This document shows, one piece after another, positions 17,620 to 26,140 of a DNA stretch of 62,762 nt. Origin of the DNA: Acidobacteriota bacterium (GTDB lineage: Bacteria; Acidobacteriota; Vicinamibacteria; Vicinamibacterales; UBA8438); NCBI GenBank assembly GCA_011523845.1, contig WTFV01000122.1:15817-78578 (forward strand). The letters run 5' to 3'. The position numbers and the translations under genes were made by a program. The notes under the pieces are model-generated. The model did not search any database. It saw nothing but the letters and a program-made list of their open reading frames with translations, and was not told the origin of the DNA. Within the stretch, counting starts at the first letter, position 1. Each line of letters begins with the position of its first letter.

Positions 17620-18558
17620 ATGTCCACTCGATTCCTCAGCCTCACCTGTCTCCTGGCGCTCGGCGCCCTGCTGCTCGCGCCGTCCGCGTCGGTCGCCCAG
17701 CTCGACCAGACCGCGGCGTGGGCCTCGCACGTCTCGAACGAGTACCGCGTGGTGCCGAACGTGACCTACCACGTCGCGAACGGCTTCGACAATCGCGTGG
17801 ATCTCTACCTGCCGCGCAACGCGTCCGGCCCGGCGCCGGTGCTGATGTACATCCACGGCGGCGGCTGGGTCGGCGGCAGCAAGGAAGGCAACGTCCTGCG
17901 GCTGCTCCCCTGGCTGGAGAAGGGTTGGGCGGTGGTCAACGTCCAGTACCGGCTCGGACGCATCTCGCGGGCCCCGGCCGCCGTCGAGGACTGCCTCTGC
18001 GCGCTGCACTGGGTGAAGAGCAACGCCGAGCAGTACGGCTTCGACACGTCGCGCATCGTCCTCACCGGCAACTCCGCGGGCGGGCACCTCGCCCTGACCA
18101 CGGGCATGGTGCCGGGCTCGGCCGGCCTCGACCTCGAGTGCCAGCCGAAGAACGAGCTGGGCGTGGCCGCGATCATCAACTGGTACGGCATCACCGACGT
18201 CGGCGACCTGCTGCAGGGCGAGAACGAGAAGTCGTACGCGGTCCGCTGGATGGGTAGCCTGCCGAACCGGCTCGACGTCGCCCGCCGGGTCTCGCCGTTG
18301 AGCTACGTCCGGGACGGCCTGCCGCCGGTGCTCTCCATCCACGGTGACGCCGACGGCGTCGTGCCCTACCAGCACGCGATCCGGCTGCACGAGGAACTGT
18401 CGTCGGCCGGGGTCGACAACGAGCTGCACACGGTACCGGGCGGAGGCCATGGCGGCTTCAGCCGCGACGAGACGATCGCGATCTTCGAGTCCATCCAGGC
18501 CTTCCTCGGGAAGCACGGGCTCGGAGACATGCCCGCGCCGACCCAGGGTCAGCAGTGA
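17620..18558 (+). CDS. Secreted alpha/beta hydrolase (BD-FAE/esterase type)
   Basis: Exported esterase-like hydrolase of 312 residues. A signal peptide (MSTRFLSLTCLLALGALLLA...SVAQ) is followed by an alpha/beta-hydrolase fold: oxyanion motif YIHGGGWVGGSK, nucleophile elbow LTGNSAGGHLALTTG, an acid in SIHGDADGVVPYQH and the histidine in VPGGGHGGFSRDE. This HGGG/GxSAGG order is typical of feruloyl-esterase-like and hormone-sensitive-lipase-like enzymes. ATG 17620 has AAGGGAAAGGC upstream; an in-frame ATG 33 bases earlier is less likely. The next gene starts on its stop codon (GTGA), so both are probably translated together. Confidence 0.92.
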   Translation: MSTRFLSLTCLLALGALLLAPSASVAQLDQTAAWASHVSNEYRVVPNVTYHVANGFDNRVDLYLPRNASGPAPVLMYIHGGGWVGGSKEGNVLRLLPWLEKGWAVVNVQYRLGRISRAPAAVEDCLCALHWVKSNAEQYGFDTSRIVLTGNSAGGHLALTTGMVPGSAGLDLECQPKNELGVAAIINWYGITDVGDLLQGENEKSYAVRWMGSLPNRLDVARRVSPLSYVRDGLPPVLSIHGDADGVVPYQHAIRLHEELSSAGVDNELHTVPGGGHGGFSRDETIAIFESIQAFLGKHGLGDMPAPTQGQQ

Positions 18559-20213
18559 CCCGTTCATTCCGCCCGCGGCCGGGTTGCGCCCGGCCGCGGG
18601 GCGGTCGTTTCACCTGGCGCCACGGCGTCGCGGCGCTCGGGCTGGCGGCGCTGGTTCTCGGCGCCGGTGCGCCCGCGCGCGCCGGTCAGGCGGACGAGAG
18701 CGCGCTGGACGAGGCGGTGGCCGCTTTCTGGGCGGCGACCTCGGACGACGAGGTCGCGGCCGCGACCGCGGCCATTCTGGCCACCGACCCGGACATCGAG
18801 GCGATCTGGGCGCGGCTGCGGGCCGGCCGCTCCTACGCGGCGGAAGTCCCGACCGGACGCCGACTCCTCGCCCGCCGGAACCGGGACGGTCTCGAGCACG
18901 GCTACGTCGTGCGCGTGCCGGAAGGCTACGACCCCGCGATTCGCTATCCGGTCATCGTCTACCTGCACGGCGGCGTGGCGCGGCCGAAGCGGGAGGACGG
19001 GACCTGGTGGCGGCGCGAGGAGCGGCTCGCCCGGGACGACGCGATCGTGGTGGCGCCCGCCTCCTGGAACGAGTCGCTCTGGTGGCAGGACAGCCAGATC
19101 GAGAACCTCGCCGGCGTCCTCAACGACCTGAAGCGCACCTGGAACCTCGACGAGAACCGCGCCTACCTGATCGGTATCTCCGACGGCGCGACCGGCGCGT
19201 TCTACCACGCCATGAAGGCGACGACGCCGTGGGCCGCGTTCCTGCCGCTCAACGGCCACCCGGTGGTGCTCGCCAACCCGGCCTCGGACGCCGACGGCGA
19301 GATGCACGTCACCAACCTGCGCAACAAGCCGCTCTTCGTCATCAACGGCGGCCGCGACCGGCTGTATCCCACCGCGTCGGTCGTGCCCTTCATGCGGCTG
19401 TTCCAGCAGGCGGGCGTGTTCCTCGACTTCCGGCCCCAGCCGGACGCGGGCCACGACACGAGCTGGTGGGACGACGAGAAGCCGGCCATGGACGCCTTCA
19501 TGACCGACCAGGTGCGCCGGCCGCTGCCGGCCCGCCTGTCGTGGGAGACCGAGCGCACCGACCGCTACAACCGTGCGCACTGGCTCGTCATCACCGAGCT
19601 GGGCGAGGTCGAGGGCGAGCCGGACCTGGAGGCGTTCAACACCATCGTGGATCCGTCGTCGGGGATGCCGCTCGGCATCAACATGATCGGCCAGATGGTC
19701 GATGGCTCGGGCCTGCGCGTGCTCGAGGTCGGACCGGACTCGATGGCCTCGGCGGCCGGCATGGTCAACGACGACACGATCGTCGAGGTGGACGGCACGT
19801 CGGCTCCGTCGGTCGAGGATCTCAGGCAGGCGCTGATCGGGTTCGCACCGGGCCAGATGATTCCGCTGGTGGTGCAACGCGGCGCCGAACGCATCGAGAT
19901 AGCGCTCGCGTATCCGGCCGACGCCGCGCCGCGGGGGCGGCAGGCGTTTCCGCGGACGGTTGCGCCGGGTCGCGTCGAGCTGGATCAGCGGGGCAACGCC
20001 GTTATCGCCTACGCGCGCGGGGTGCGACGGTTCAAGTTGCTCATCTCTCCCGAGCAGTTCGACTTCACGCAGCCGATTTCGGTGGTCGTCAACGGGGTCA
20101 CCGCGTTCGAAGGCGGCGTCGAGCCGGACATCGAGGCGCTGCTGCGCTGGGTCGCCGTCGATCAGGATCGGACGGCGATGTACGGCGCCGAGCTGGACAT
20201 CGAGGTGCCGTGA
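18555..20213 (+). CDS. Alpha/beta hydrolase fused to a PDZ domain
   Basis: A 552-residue exported protein (Arg-rich n-region, hydrophobic segment, ARA cleavage-like site near residue 43). Residues of about 110-330 form an esterase-like alpha/beta hydrolase: GYDPAIRYPVIVYLHGGVARP, a nucleophile elbow reading LIGISDGATGAFYH, VINGGRDRLYPTASV and DAGHDTSWWD with the presumed histidine. Residues of about 385-460 form a PDZ domain (LGINMIGQMVDGSGLRVLEV...AASAAGMVNDDTIVEVDGTS). A C-terminal beta-rich region resembles the tails of such secreted esterases. PDZ fused to a carbohydrate-esterase-like hydrolase is unusual. It overlaps the preceding hydrolase gene by 4 bases. Confidence 0.85.
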   Translation: MTRSFRPRPGCARPRGGRFTWRHGVAALGLAALVLGAGAPARAGQADESALDEAVAAFWAATSDDEVAAATAAILATDPDIEAIWARLRAGRSYAAEVPTGRRLLARRNRDGLEHGYVVRVPEGYDPAIRYPVIVYLHGGVARPKREDGTWWRREERLARDDAIVVAPASWNESLWWQDSQIENLAGVLNDLKRTWNLDENRAYLIGISDGATGAFYHAMKATTPWAAFLPLNGHPVVLANPASDADGEMHVTNLRNKPLFVINGGRDRLYPTASVVPFMRLFQQAGVFLDFRPQPDAGHDTSWWDDEKPAMDAFMTDQVRRPLPARLSWETERTDRYNRAHWLVITELGEVEGEPDLEAFNTIVDPSSGMPLGINMIGQMVDGSGLRVLEVGPDSMASAAGMVNDDTIVEVDGTSAPSVEDLRQALIGFAPGQMIPLVVQRGAERIEIALAYPADAAPRGRQAFPRTVAPGRVELDQRGNAVIAYARGVRRFKLLISPEQFDFTQPISVVVNGVTAFEGGVEPDIEALLRWVAVDQDRTAMYGAELDIEVP

Positions 20214-20345
20214 GCGCCGTGAGCGCGCGCCGCTCGCGGGGGCTGCTTGGCCGCGAGCCTCGCAACGCGCCGCTCGCGCGGGTTCGACCGTGCCGGGCCG
20301 GGTGAGCGTCGCGGAGCGGCGTCCCGCGGGAGACCACGAGAAGGC

Positions 20346-20371
20346 GGGGCTCGGCCGTCGGGCCGAGCCCC
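20346..20371. terminator. Hairpin between convergent genes
   Basis: GGGGCTCGGCC (20346-20356) and GGCCGAGCCCC (20361-20371) form an 11-bp perfect stem with a GTCG loop, midway between the convergent PDZ-hydrolase and GlcG-like genes. There is no T-run, so it may be a bidirectional, weak or factor-assisted terminator. Confidence 0.7.
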
Positions 20372-20381
20372 GGTGCAGTTA

Positions 20382-20879
20382 CTACTGAAGATCGTCCGCC
20401 GCCGCGTCGATCCCCGCCTGCGCGCAGATCGCATCGTTGGCGCCGGTGTCTCCGCTGACGCCGATGCCGCCGACGTGGTAGCCGCCGGCCGTCATGATGG
20501 GCAACCCGCCCTCGAAGTAGATGATCCCCGGCACGAACGCCGCGGCCCCGGGCGTGCCGCCGCCGAAGGCCATCTCGCCCCACTGGAGCGTCGACCGCGG
20601 GCTGACGGCGGAGCTGCGCGCCTTGCCGAGCGCAACGTCCTGCGACAGGAGCTGCGCGTCGTCCATCCGGTGATAGGCCTTCAGGTTGCCGTGGTTGTCG
20701 GTGACGGCGATGTGCATCAGCCAGCCCTCGGCCTCGGCCCTGGCGATGCAGGCGTCGATCATCTTCCTGGCGGCGGCGGCGGTGAGAATGGGCCGTTCCT
20801 CGACCGCCTCGGCGGCAGGCGCCGCGGCGGCGGCGAGGGTGGCGACGATCAGGGCGGTGAACAGAGTGCGGGTACGCAT
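20382..20879 (-). CDS. Exported GlcG/HbpS-family protein
   Basis: Proteins of the GlcG/HbpS (DUF336) family are small oligomers, some of which bind haem or act as sensors outside the cell. The 165-residue product has a signal peptide (MRTRTLFTALIVATLAAAAA...AEA) and the family core: AARKMIDACIARAEAEGW, VTDNHGNLKAYHRMDDA, KARSSAVSPRST and the glycine-rich end VGGIGVSGDTGANDAICAQAG. ATG 20879 has AAGGAGAT at good spacing; an upstream in-frame start is weaker. It is transcribed towards the hairpin at 20346. Ligand unknown. Confidence 0.9.
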   Translation of the reverse strand: MRTRTLFTALIVATLAAAAAPAAEAVEERPILTAAAARKMIDACIARAEAEGWLMHIAVTDNHGNLKAYHRMDDAQLLSQDVALGKARSSAVSPRSTLQWGEMAFGGGTPGAAAFVPGIIYFEGGLPIMTAGGYHVGGIGVSGDTGANDAICAQAGIDAAADDLQ

Positions 20880-20937
20880 GGGTATCTCCTTCGGAATGAG
20901 GGTTGTGACGGTTCGAGCGACCAAGGCCGGAGCGCGG

Positions 20938-21078
20938 CTACAGCTCGCGGACCCGGATGTTGCGGAAGCTCACGAAGTTGCGGTGATCCCGGAGCGGGAG
21001 CGGCGCCCTCGGGGCGTGCGCCTCGTAGCGCGGCGTTCCTCGGAAGACGGTCTGTCCCTCGGTCGGGTCATGGCTGTC
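20938..21078 (-). pseudogene. Remnant of a DUF1080 (3-keto-disaccharide hydrolase-like) gene
   Basis: On the minus strand a short frame ends RYEAHAPRAPLPLRDHRNF then VSFRNIRVREL and a stop. That is the usual C-terminus of secreted DUF1080/LamG-like glycoside-processing proteins (LQDHGNPVRFRNIRVREL-type). The rest of the gene is missing. Upstream, at about 21085-21185, another short minus frame (ALVKAQYRGPWKLPRVQED, then stop) may be a second decayed gene end. No start signals are seen. The stretch 20880-21234 contains no intact gene. Confidence 0.6.
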
Positions 21079-21234
21079 ATCTCCGTCCCGTAGCGGCCGG
21101 ATCTTCCTGCACCCGCGGCAGCTTCCACGGACCGCGGTACTGCGCCTTCACGAGCGCGTTGGCCGCAGCGTTGTTCTTGAAGGGGCGGCTCCTTGAGGCG
21201 CCTATTCTATCCGGGATCGATCGGGGGAGGGCGG

Positions 21235-22413
21235 TCAGGCGTCGCCGGGAACCGGCGGCAGGCGGCGCGCCGCGAGCACGGTCACGTCGTCGGCGAGACG
21301 GGCGGTGTCCGCGTGCGCCACCACCGCTGCGACGATCGCCTCACCGAGGTCGTCGAGTCCGTCGTCGTGGTGCGTCTCGAGCAGGAGCCGCAGGCCCGTG
21401 TCGTCGAACGGGACCCCGTTGGGGCTCTCCGCCTCGGTGACGCCGTCGCTGTAGGCCACCAGGAGATCGCCGGGATCGAGGGTGAGCTCCGCGGCCTCGT
21501 AGGTGGCGCGGTCGAACATGCCCAGGGCGATGCCGCCGGTCGCGAGCGGTTCGATGGTCCCGGCGCGCCGGCGGAGCAGGGGAGGCGTCTGGCCGGCGTT
21601 GATGTACGTCAGCGTCCACGAGGCCGGGTCGATGGCGGCGACGAACATGGTGATGAACCGCGAGCCGGGGGTCTGTTCGTACACCAGCCGGTTGAGCCGC
21701 TCCAGCAGGCCGACCAGCGGCAGATTCTCCGCGGCGAGGGTCCGCAACATCGCGATGGCGAGGGCCATGAGAAGCGCCGCGGGGCTGCCCTTGCCCGATA
21801 CGTCGCCCAGCATCAGCAGCAGCCGGCCGTCCGGCAGCCGCAGGATGTCGTAGCAGTCGCCGCCGACGGTGTTCGCGGGCCGGGTGCGTCCGGCCGCTTC
21901 CAGGCCCCGGATGGCGTGAGTCCGTTGCGGCAGCATCGCGAGCTGGATCTCGCGCGCCACCTCCAGGTCGTTCTTCAGGCTGAGGCGATCCGCCACCTCC
22001 AGGAGTCCCAGCAGGTTGACGAGGACGAATCCGATCACCAGCCACCCGGTGCCGTCCGCCCAGACCAGGGTGGGCAGGGGGATCTCCAGGATGAACGGCA
22101 CCACGGGAACGCTGACGAAGCCGATCCCGGCGAACAGCTCGAGCAGGCCGATGACGAAGGCGACGAGGGACACGCCGAACAGGGCCCGCCGGGCCGGCGA
22201 GAGCTTGAGCGTGAAGGCGAGGAACAGGAGGCGTGCGCGCAGGGCGAAGCGTTGCAGCGGCGGCAGCTCCGCGAACGCCGCTTCGTCGATGTGCCGGGTG
22301 AAGAACCGGTAGGCGTCGCGGGCGTCGCGGGTGAACAGGCGCTGAACGTCCTCGCCGGTGAGGCCCCGCGTATAGGTCTCGAAGAAGTCGTCCTCGCGCC
22401 GGTCGGTCGCCAT
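21235..22413 (-). CDS. Membrane PP2C-type (SpoIIE/RsbU) serine phosphatase
   Basis: A 392-residue protein: an N-terminal helical part with DRREDDFFETYTRGLTGED, two or three hydrophobic segments at about 85-160 (RALFGVSLVAFVIGLLELFAG; GTGWLVIGFVLVNLLGLLEV), a short signalling linker (LEVAREIQLAMLPQ), and a SpoIIE/RsbU phosphatase domain with NTVGGDCYDI, LMLGDVSGKGSPAALLMA, GGIALGMF, DLLVAYSDGVTEAE and DDVTVLAAR. These hold the metal-binding aspartates. Such phosphatases usually dephosphorylate anti-anti-sigma factors; no partner lies nearby. ATG 22413 was chosen because everything upstream is antisense to the next gene. A -10 sits 6 bases upstream. Confidence 0.92.
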   Translation of the reverse strand: MATDRREDDFFETYTRGLTGEDVQRLFTRDARDAYRFFTRHIDEAAFAELPPLQRFALRARLLFLAFTLKLSPARRALFGVSLVAFVIGLLELFAGIGFVSVPVVPFILEIPLPTLVWADGTGWLVIGFVLVNLLGLLEVADRLSLKNDLEVAREIQLAMLPQRTHAIRGLEAAGRTRPANTVGGDCYDILRLPDGRLLLMLGDVSGKGSPAALLMALAIAMLRTLAAENLPLVGLLERLNRLVYEQTPGSRFITMFVAAIDPASWTLTYINAGQTPPLLRRRAGTIEPLATGGIALGMFDRATYEAAELTLDPGDLLVAYSDGVTEAESPNGVPFDDTGLRLLLETHHDDGLDDLGEAIVAAVVAHADTARLADDVTVLAARRLPPVPGDA

Positions 22414-22419
22414 TACGGG

Positions 22420-22425
22420 AGTATA
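22420..22425 (-). promoter_or_regulatory. -10 box directly before the phosphatase start
   Basis: TATACT on the minus strand ends 6 bases before the ATG at 22413. Transcription would start on or next to the start codon, giving a leaderless mRNA. No strong -35. Confidence 0.4.
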
Positions 22426-22465
22426 CGTAGCGCGTCTGCCCCGTGGTTCATGGTAAACAGGGCGG

Positions 22466-22819
22466 ATGGCCGACCTGAAGAAGATATACGAGGCAATCGG
22501 TCCGGGTGATGCGCACGTCCTGCGCGGCCTGCTCGAGGTCGAGGGGATCGACGCCGTGATCCGGGGCGACGACATGGTGCCGCTGCAGGGAGGGAGCCTG
22601 TTCCATATCGAGACGCGTCCCTCGGTATGGGTGCTCGACGACGACGCCGTTCGCACCGCGCGTGCGGTGGAGATCGCCGAGGAGTACGCCGCGGGCCGGC
22701 GGGCTCCGGCGGTGTCGGCGGGTGCCGGCGGCTGGCGCTGCCGCGCATGCGGCGAGACCATCGAGGACCAGTTCACGGCGTGCTGGAACTGCGGGGCGGA
22801 GCGCGGGTCGCGGTCGTGA
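22466..22819 (+). CDS. DUF2007 protein with C-terminal zinc ribbon
   Basis: A 117-residue protein. The first 70 residues match the DUF2007 (putative signal-transducing) pattern: KKIYEAIGPGDAHVLRGLLE, GIDAVIRGDDMVPLQGGS and PSVWVLDDDAVRTARAVEIAEEY. The C-terminus has two CxxC pairs (CRACGE...CWNCGAERG), a zinc-ribbon that DUF2007 proteins often carry. Function is not known for the family. It is divergent from the phosphatase gene, 52 bases away, so they may share regulatory DNA. Presumed cytoplasmic. Confidence 0.85.
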   Translation: MADLKKIYEAIGPGDAHVLRGLLEVEGIDAVIRGDDMVPLQGGSLFHIETRPSVWVLDDDAVRTARAVEIAEEYAAGRRAPAVSAGAGGWRCRACGETIEDQFTACWNCGAERGSRS

Positions 22820-22845
22820 CCGGTACGATCGCGACCCGGCGACCC

Positions 22846-24252
22846 TCACGGCAGGGGGATCATGTCGCCCTCGAAGGTGACCTTCTCCCCCGGCACGATG
22901 AGCACGTCGAGGGTGAGCGGCTCGTAACCGGGATGCCGCAGCTCCACGGTGTGCGGTCCCTCCTCGATCCGCAGCCGCTGGAAGAGCCCGTCGAACTCGT
23001 TCACGATGCCCACGTAGTACCCGTCGACGTAGACCTCGGCCGAGCGCGGGCGGACCTTCAGGCGCAGGAATCCCGTGTACGCATCGGCGACGTGGGCGTA
23101 GCCGTATCCGGCGTACGGGTCGTACCGACCGTAGGGATAGCCATAGACCGAGTAGGGATACCCGACCCCGACGTGCACGTGGCGATAGCCGAACCCGGCG
23201 CCGAACGAGAAGCCGGGAAAGTAGAAGTAGCTGCCGTAGACGCGCGGCCGGTGATAGCCGGCGAAGGCGACGTGGCGGTGCCAGCGGGGCGCGTACCAGG
23301 GTCTGTAGTACGCGTAGCCGCCGCGGTAGTGGTACGCGTACCGGTAGCCGGGCCGCGGGCGCGGACTGTAGCGGCCGCCGAAGCCCGGGCCGGCGCCGGG
23401 GCGGCGTCCGGCCCGGGCGCGCGGGACGGCGCGTCCGCGGGTGTCGAGGACGCCCGGCGCTCGCCTGCGTCCGCCCTCGCGCACCTGGACCGGTTGCCGT
23501 CCCCGGTCGTACGGACGGTCCCGGACCACGTTGCCCGGTCGTCCTCCGGCACGGCCCGGTCCTGCCGCCACCCCCGGGCGTCGGGCGTCCGGATGTCGCG
23601 CCACGGCGCGTCCTCGCCCCGCCCCGCCGCCTGCTGCCGCCGGCGCGCGCCGTGGCACGGCCCGAGACCTGCCGGCCTGGGGCTGGGGCCGGTCTGCCGG
23701 CCGGGCGGAAGTGCGCGGCGCCGGTCGGGCGGGCGCCGCAACGGGTGCGCGCCGTGGCACGGCACGCGCTCTCCCCGCCTGCGGTTGCGGTCGCTCTGCC
23801 GGACGCGTGGCGGTCTGCGGCGCGGGTCGGGCGGACGGTGCCGCAACGGGTGCGCGCCGCGGCACGGCACGGGATCTGCCGGCCTGGGGCTGGGGCCGGT
23901 CCGTCGGCCGGGCGGAAGTGCGCGGCGCCGGTCGGGCGGGCCCCGTAGCGGGTGCGCGCCGCGGCACGGCCCGCGGCCGGCGCGCCGGCGTCTGAGGACG
24001 CGGCGCGGGGGCAGGTCGTGCCGCCGGGCGCTGGGCACGGGGTGCGGCCGGCGGCCGTTGCGGGCGCGCGGCCGGCGCACGGCGTGCCGGCGGACGCTGC
24101 GCCTGCGGCGCCGGGGCGGAGCGGGGCGCGCCGGCCCGGCCGCCGCCTCCGTCGCGGCGTCGAGCCCGTTGCCCCTCCTCAGCGAGAACCGCGGGCGCGA
24201 CGAGCGACAGGACAAGAAGAGTCGCCAGGAGACAGGAAACGGTACGCGACAT
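22846..24252 (-). CDS. Exported repeat-rich protein with C-terminal PEGA domain
   Basis: A 468-residue secreted protein in four parts: a signal peptide (SRTVSCLLATLLVLSLVAPAV); an Arg/Pro/Ala-rich region with three full 34-35-residue repeats (unit begins RAVPRRAP and ends PQPQAGRS) and a partial fourth at about 95-210; a Tyr/Gly-rich segment (about 290-390, RYAYHYRGGYAYYRPWY); and a C-terminal PEGA domain (GFLRLKVRPRSAEVYVDGYY...GPHTVELRHPGYEPLTLDV). PEGA domains are found in surface proteins that may contact peptidoglycan or glycans. The basic repeats could bind acidic polymers, but that is a guess. ATG 24252 is preceded by an in-frame GTG. Confidence 0.85.
   Translation of the reverse strand: MSRTVSCLLATLLVLSLVAPAVLAEEGQRARRRDGGGGRAGAPRSAPAPQAQRPPARRAPAARPQRPPAAPRAQRPAARPAPAPRPQTPARRPRAVPRRAPATGPARPAPRTSARPTDRPQPQAGRSRAVPRRAPVAAPSARPAPQTATRPAERPQPQAGRARAVPRRAPVAAPARPAPRTSARPADRPQPQAGRSRAVPRRAPAAAGGGAGRGRAVARHPDARRPGVAAGPGRAGGRPGNVVRDRPYDRGRQPVQVREGGRRRAPGVLDTRGRAVPRARAGRRPGAGPGFGGRYSPRPRPGYRYAYHYRGGYAYYRPWYAPRWHRHVAFAGYHRPRVYGSYFYFPGFSFGAGFGYRHVHVGVGYPYSVYGYPYGRYDPYAGYGYAHVADAYTGFLRLKVRPRSAEVYVDGYYVGIVNEFDGLFQRLRIEEGPHTVELRHPGYEPLTLDVLIVPGEKVTFEGDMIPLP
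23645..23990. repeat. Tandem 102-105-bp repeats inside the PEGA gene
   Basis: About three and a half copies of a 102-105-bp unit encode the RAVPRRAP...PQPQAGRS peptide repeat. Copies begin with CGCGCCGTGGCACGG or CGCGCCGCGGCACGG on the plus strand. The first and third full copies are nearly identical and the middle one is diverged, suggesting copying after divergence. Confidence 0.85.
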
Positions 24253-24417
24253 CACGAATCTCCTCAGGGCAGGCTGGCGACAGGAAGTGTAGCAGGGACC
24301 GTGCCAGAATCGATCCCCTTGGATTCATGGCCGGATCCGGCCGCGCGCCCCGGGCCCTGTCCTCTGCAACGGGCAGGCCGGTGTCCGCTTCCGGGTCCAG
24401 CAGCCGGTGGCAGAATG

Positions 24418-24510
24418 CCCCGCTGCATTCGAACCCCGATGCATCCCGCGTGGACGGCGTTGTCTTCGGTCGAACATGCCCAATCTGTTCGCTCGTCGCC
24501 CCTTGCCACG
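24418..24510 (-). repeat. Dispersed repeat A, copy 2
   Basis: Matches 7191-7276 in opposite orientation at about 75% by eye, with the shared core CATGTTCGACCG. It lies in the 430-base gene-free stretch 24253-24684 between the divergent PEGA and propeller genes. I see no gene in that gap. Confidence 0.6.
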
Positions 24511-24684
24511 CGGGCGCCTCGCCGTTCTCGGTGCCACGCGGAGTCTCACCACGGACCGCCGGCCGTTGACCGCGGCCGGGTCCGTTGGGCCACAATAGGG
24601 CGGCCGGGGGCCTTCGGGTACCGTATGGAGTCGGGAGGGCCGCCGGCCGCTGATCGGATGGACATGGAAAGCAAGAGGTGGGTC

Positions 24685-26046
24685 ATGAGGCTCGTACGGA
24701 AGTTGGCGCTGGCGCTCGTCGCGTGTGGCTTGCTCACGGTCTCCCTGGCGGCGGACGACTGGCGGCAGTGGCGCGGCGCCGATCGGCTCGGCATCTGGCA
24801 TGAAGACGGCATCATCGAATCCTTCCCGGAAGGTGGCCTGAAGGTGAAGTGGCGGACCCCGCTCCGCTCCGGCTACTCCGGACCGGCCGTCGCCGACGGC
24901 CGCGTGTTCGTCCTCGACTGGCTGGAAGACCCCGAGTCGCGGACCCTGGACGGCACCGAGCGCGTGGTGGCGCTGGACGAGGAGACCGGCGAGGTGCTCT
25001 GGACCCACGAGTGGCAGACGACCTACCGGATGCTGATGGTCTCCTACGCGAAGGGCCCGCGGGCCACGCCGACGGTGGACGGCGGCCGGGTCTACGTCTC
25101 CGGCGCCACCGGCCGCCTGTTCTGTCTCGACGTCGAGAACGGCGAGGTCATCTGGAGCAAGGACTACGTCGAGGAGTACGACACCAGCATCCCGACCTGG
25201 GGCACCGCGAGCGCGCCGCTCGTGGACGGCGACAAGCTGATCGCCGTCGTCGGGGGCGAGCCGGACGCGCTGGTCGTCGCGTTCGACAAGCGGACCGGCG
25301 AGGAGCTCTGGCGCGCGGTCGAGGTGGTCGGCGAGATGGGGTACGGCCAGCCGGTCATCTACGAGGCGGGCGGCGTGCGGCAGCTCATCGTCTGGCACGC
25401 CGCGGCCCTCGTCTCCCTCGACCCGGAGACCGGCGAGGTCTACTGGGAGCAGGAATGGGAGGTCGGCGCCGGCATGTCGGTCGCGACCCCGGTCCGCAGC
25501 GGCGACTACCTGCTGGTGTCGCAGTTCTACAACGGCTCGATGATGATGCGGCTCAACCAGGACCGGCCCGCCGCCTCGATGCTGTGGCAGGGGAGCAGCC
25601 GCAGCGAGATGCCGGACCAGACGGACGGTCTGCACGCCCTGATCACGACGCCGCTGATCATCGGCGACTACATCTACGGCGTCGGCAGCTACGGCGAGCT
25701 GCGCGGCCTGGACGCGCGGACGGGCGAGCGTGTCTGGATGAGCGACGAGATGACCGCGCAGGCGCGCTGGGGGACTGCGTTCTTCGTGCGGCACGGCGAC
25801 CGCTACTTCGTCAACAACGACGACGGCCATCTGATGATCGCGCAGTTCACGCCGGCGGGTTACGTGGAGCTCGACCGCACGCGGCTCATCGAAGCGGACA
25901 GCCGCTCCGGTATCGGGTCCGGCCCGCGCCTGCGGTGGGATCGACCGGTCAACTGGACCCATCCGGCCTACGCCAACCGGCACATCGTGCACCGGAACCA
26001 CAGCGAGATCATCCGGGTGTCGCTCGCGGCCGGCGACTACGAGTGA
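24685..26046 (+). CDS. Exported PQQ-like beta-propeller protein, copy 1
   Basis: A 453-residue exported protein. A signal peptide (MRLVRKLALALVACGLLTVS, cut near LAAD) is followed by DWRQWRGADRLGIWHEDGI, the usual opening of planctomycete/acidobacterial PQQ-like (pyrrolo-quinoline-quinone-like) WD40 proteins. Propeller blades carry VVALDEETGEVLWTHEW, LFCLDVENGEVIWSKDY, VVAFDKRTGEELWRAV, LVSLDPETGEVYWEQEW and LRGLDARTGERVWMSD. The residues that hold PQQ in true dehydrogenases are not obvious, so it may be a scaffold or binding protein. ATG 24685 has AGAGGTGG upstream. A paralogue follows directly. Confidence 0.88.
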   Translation: MRLVRKLALALVACGLLTVSLAADDWRQWRGADRLGIWHEDGIIESFPEGGLKVKWRTPLRSGYSGPAVADGRVFVLDWLEDPESRTLDGTERVVALDEETGEVLWTHEWQTTYRMLMVSYAKGPRATPTVDGGRVYVSGATGRLFCLDVENGEVIWSKDYVEEYDTSIPTWGTASAPLVDGDKLIAVVGGEPDALVVAFDKRTGEELWRAVEVVGEMGYGQPVIYEAGGVRQLIVWHAAALVSLDPETGEVYWEQEWEVGAGMSVATPVRSGDYLLVSQFYNGSMMMRLNQDRPAASMLWQGSSRSEMPDQTDGLHALITTPLIIGDYIYGVGSYGELRGLDARTGERVWMSDEMTAQARWGTAFFVRHGDRYFVNNDDGHLMIAQFTPAGYVELDRTRLIEADSRSGIGSGPRLRWDRPVNWTHPAYANRHIVHRNHSEIIRVSLAAGDYE

Positions 26047-26140
26047 CGACGGTCCGGGGCCGTCACGGCGGCCCCGGTTCACTTGCGGGCCCGGCGGAGG
26101 ACACCGCGGGTCCCCGACACGATCTGAAGGGAACACGACG

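Noticed and set aside
16509..18257. A 582-codon plus-strand frame overlapping FkbM and the first hydrolase
   Set aside because: Both overlapped genes have full catalytic motifs in another frame; this frame has none.
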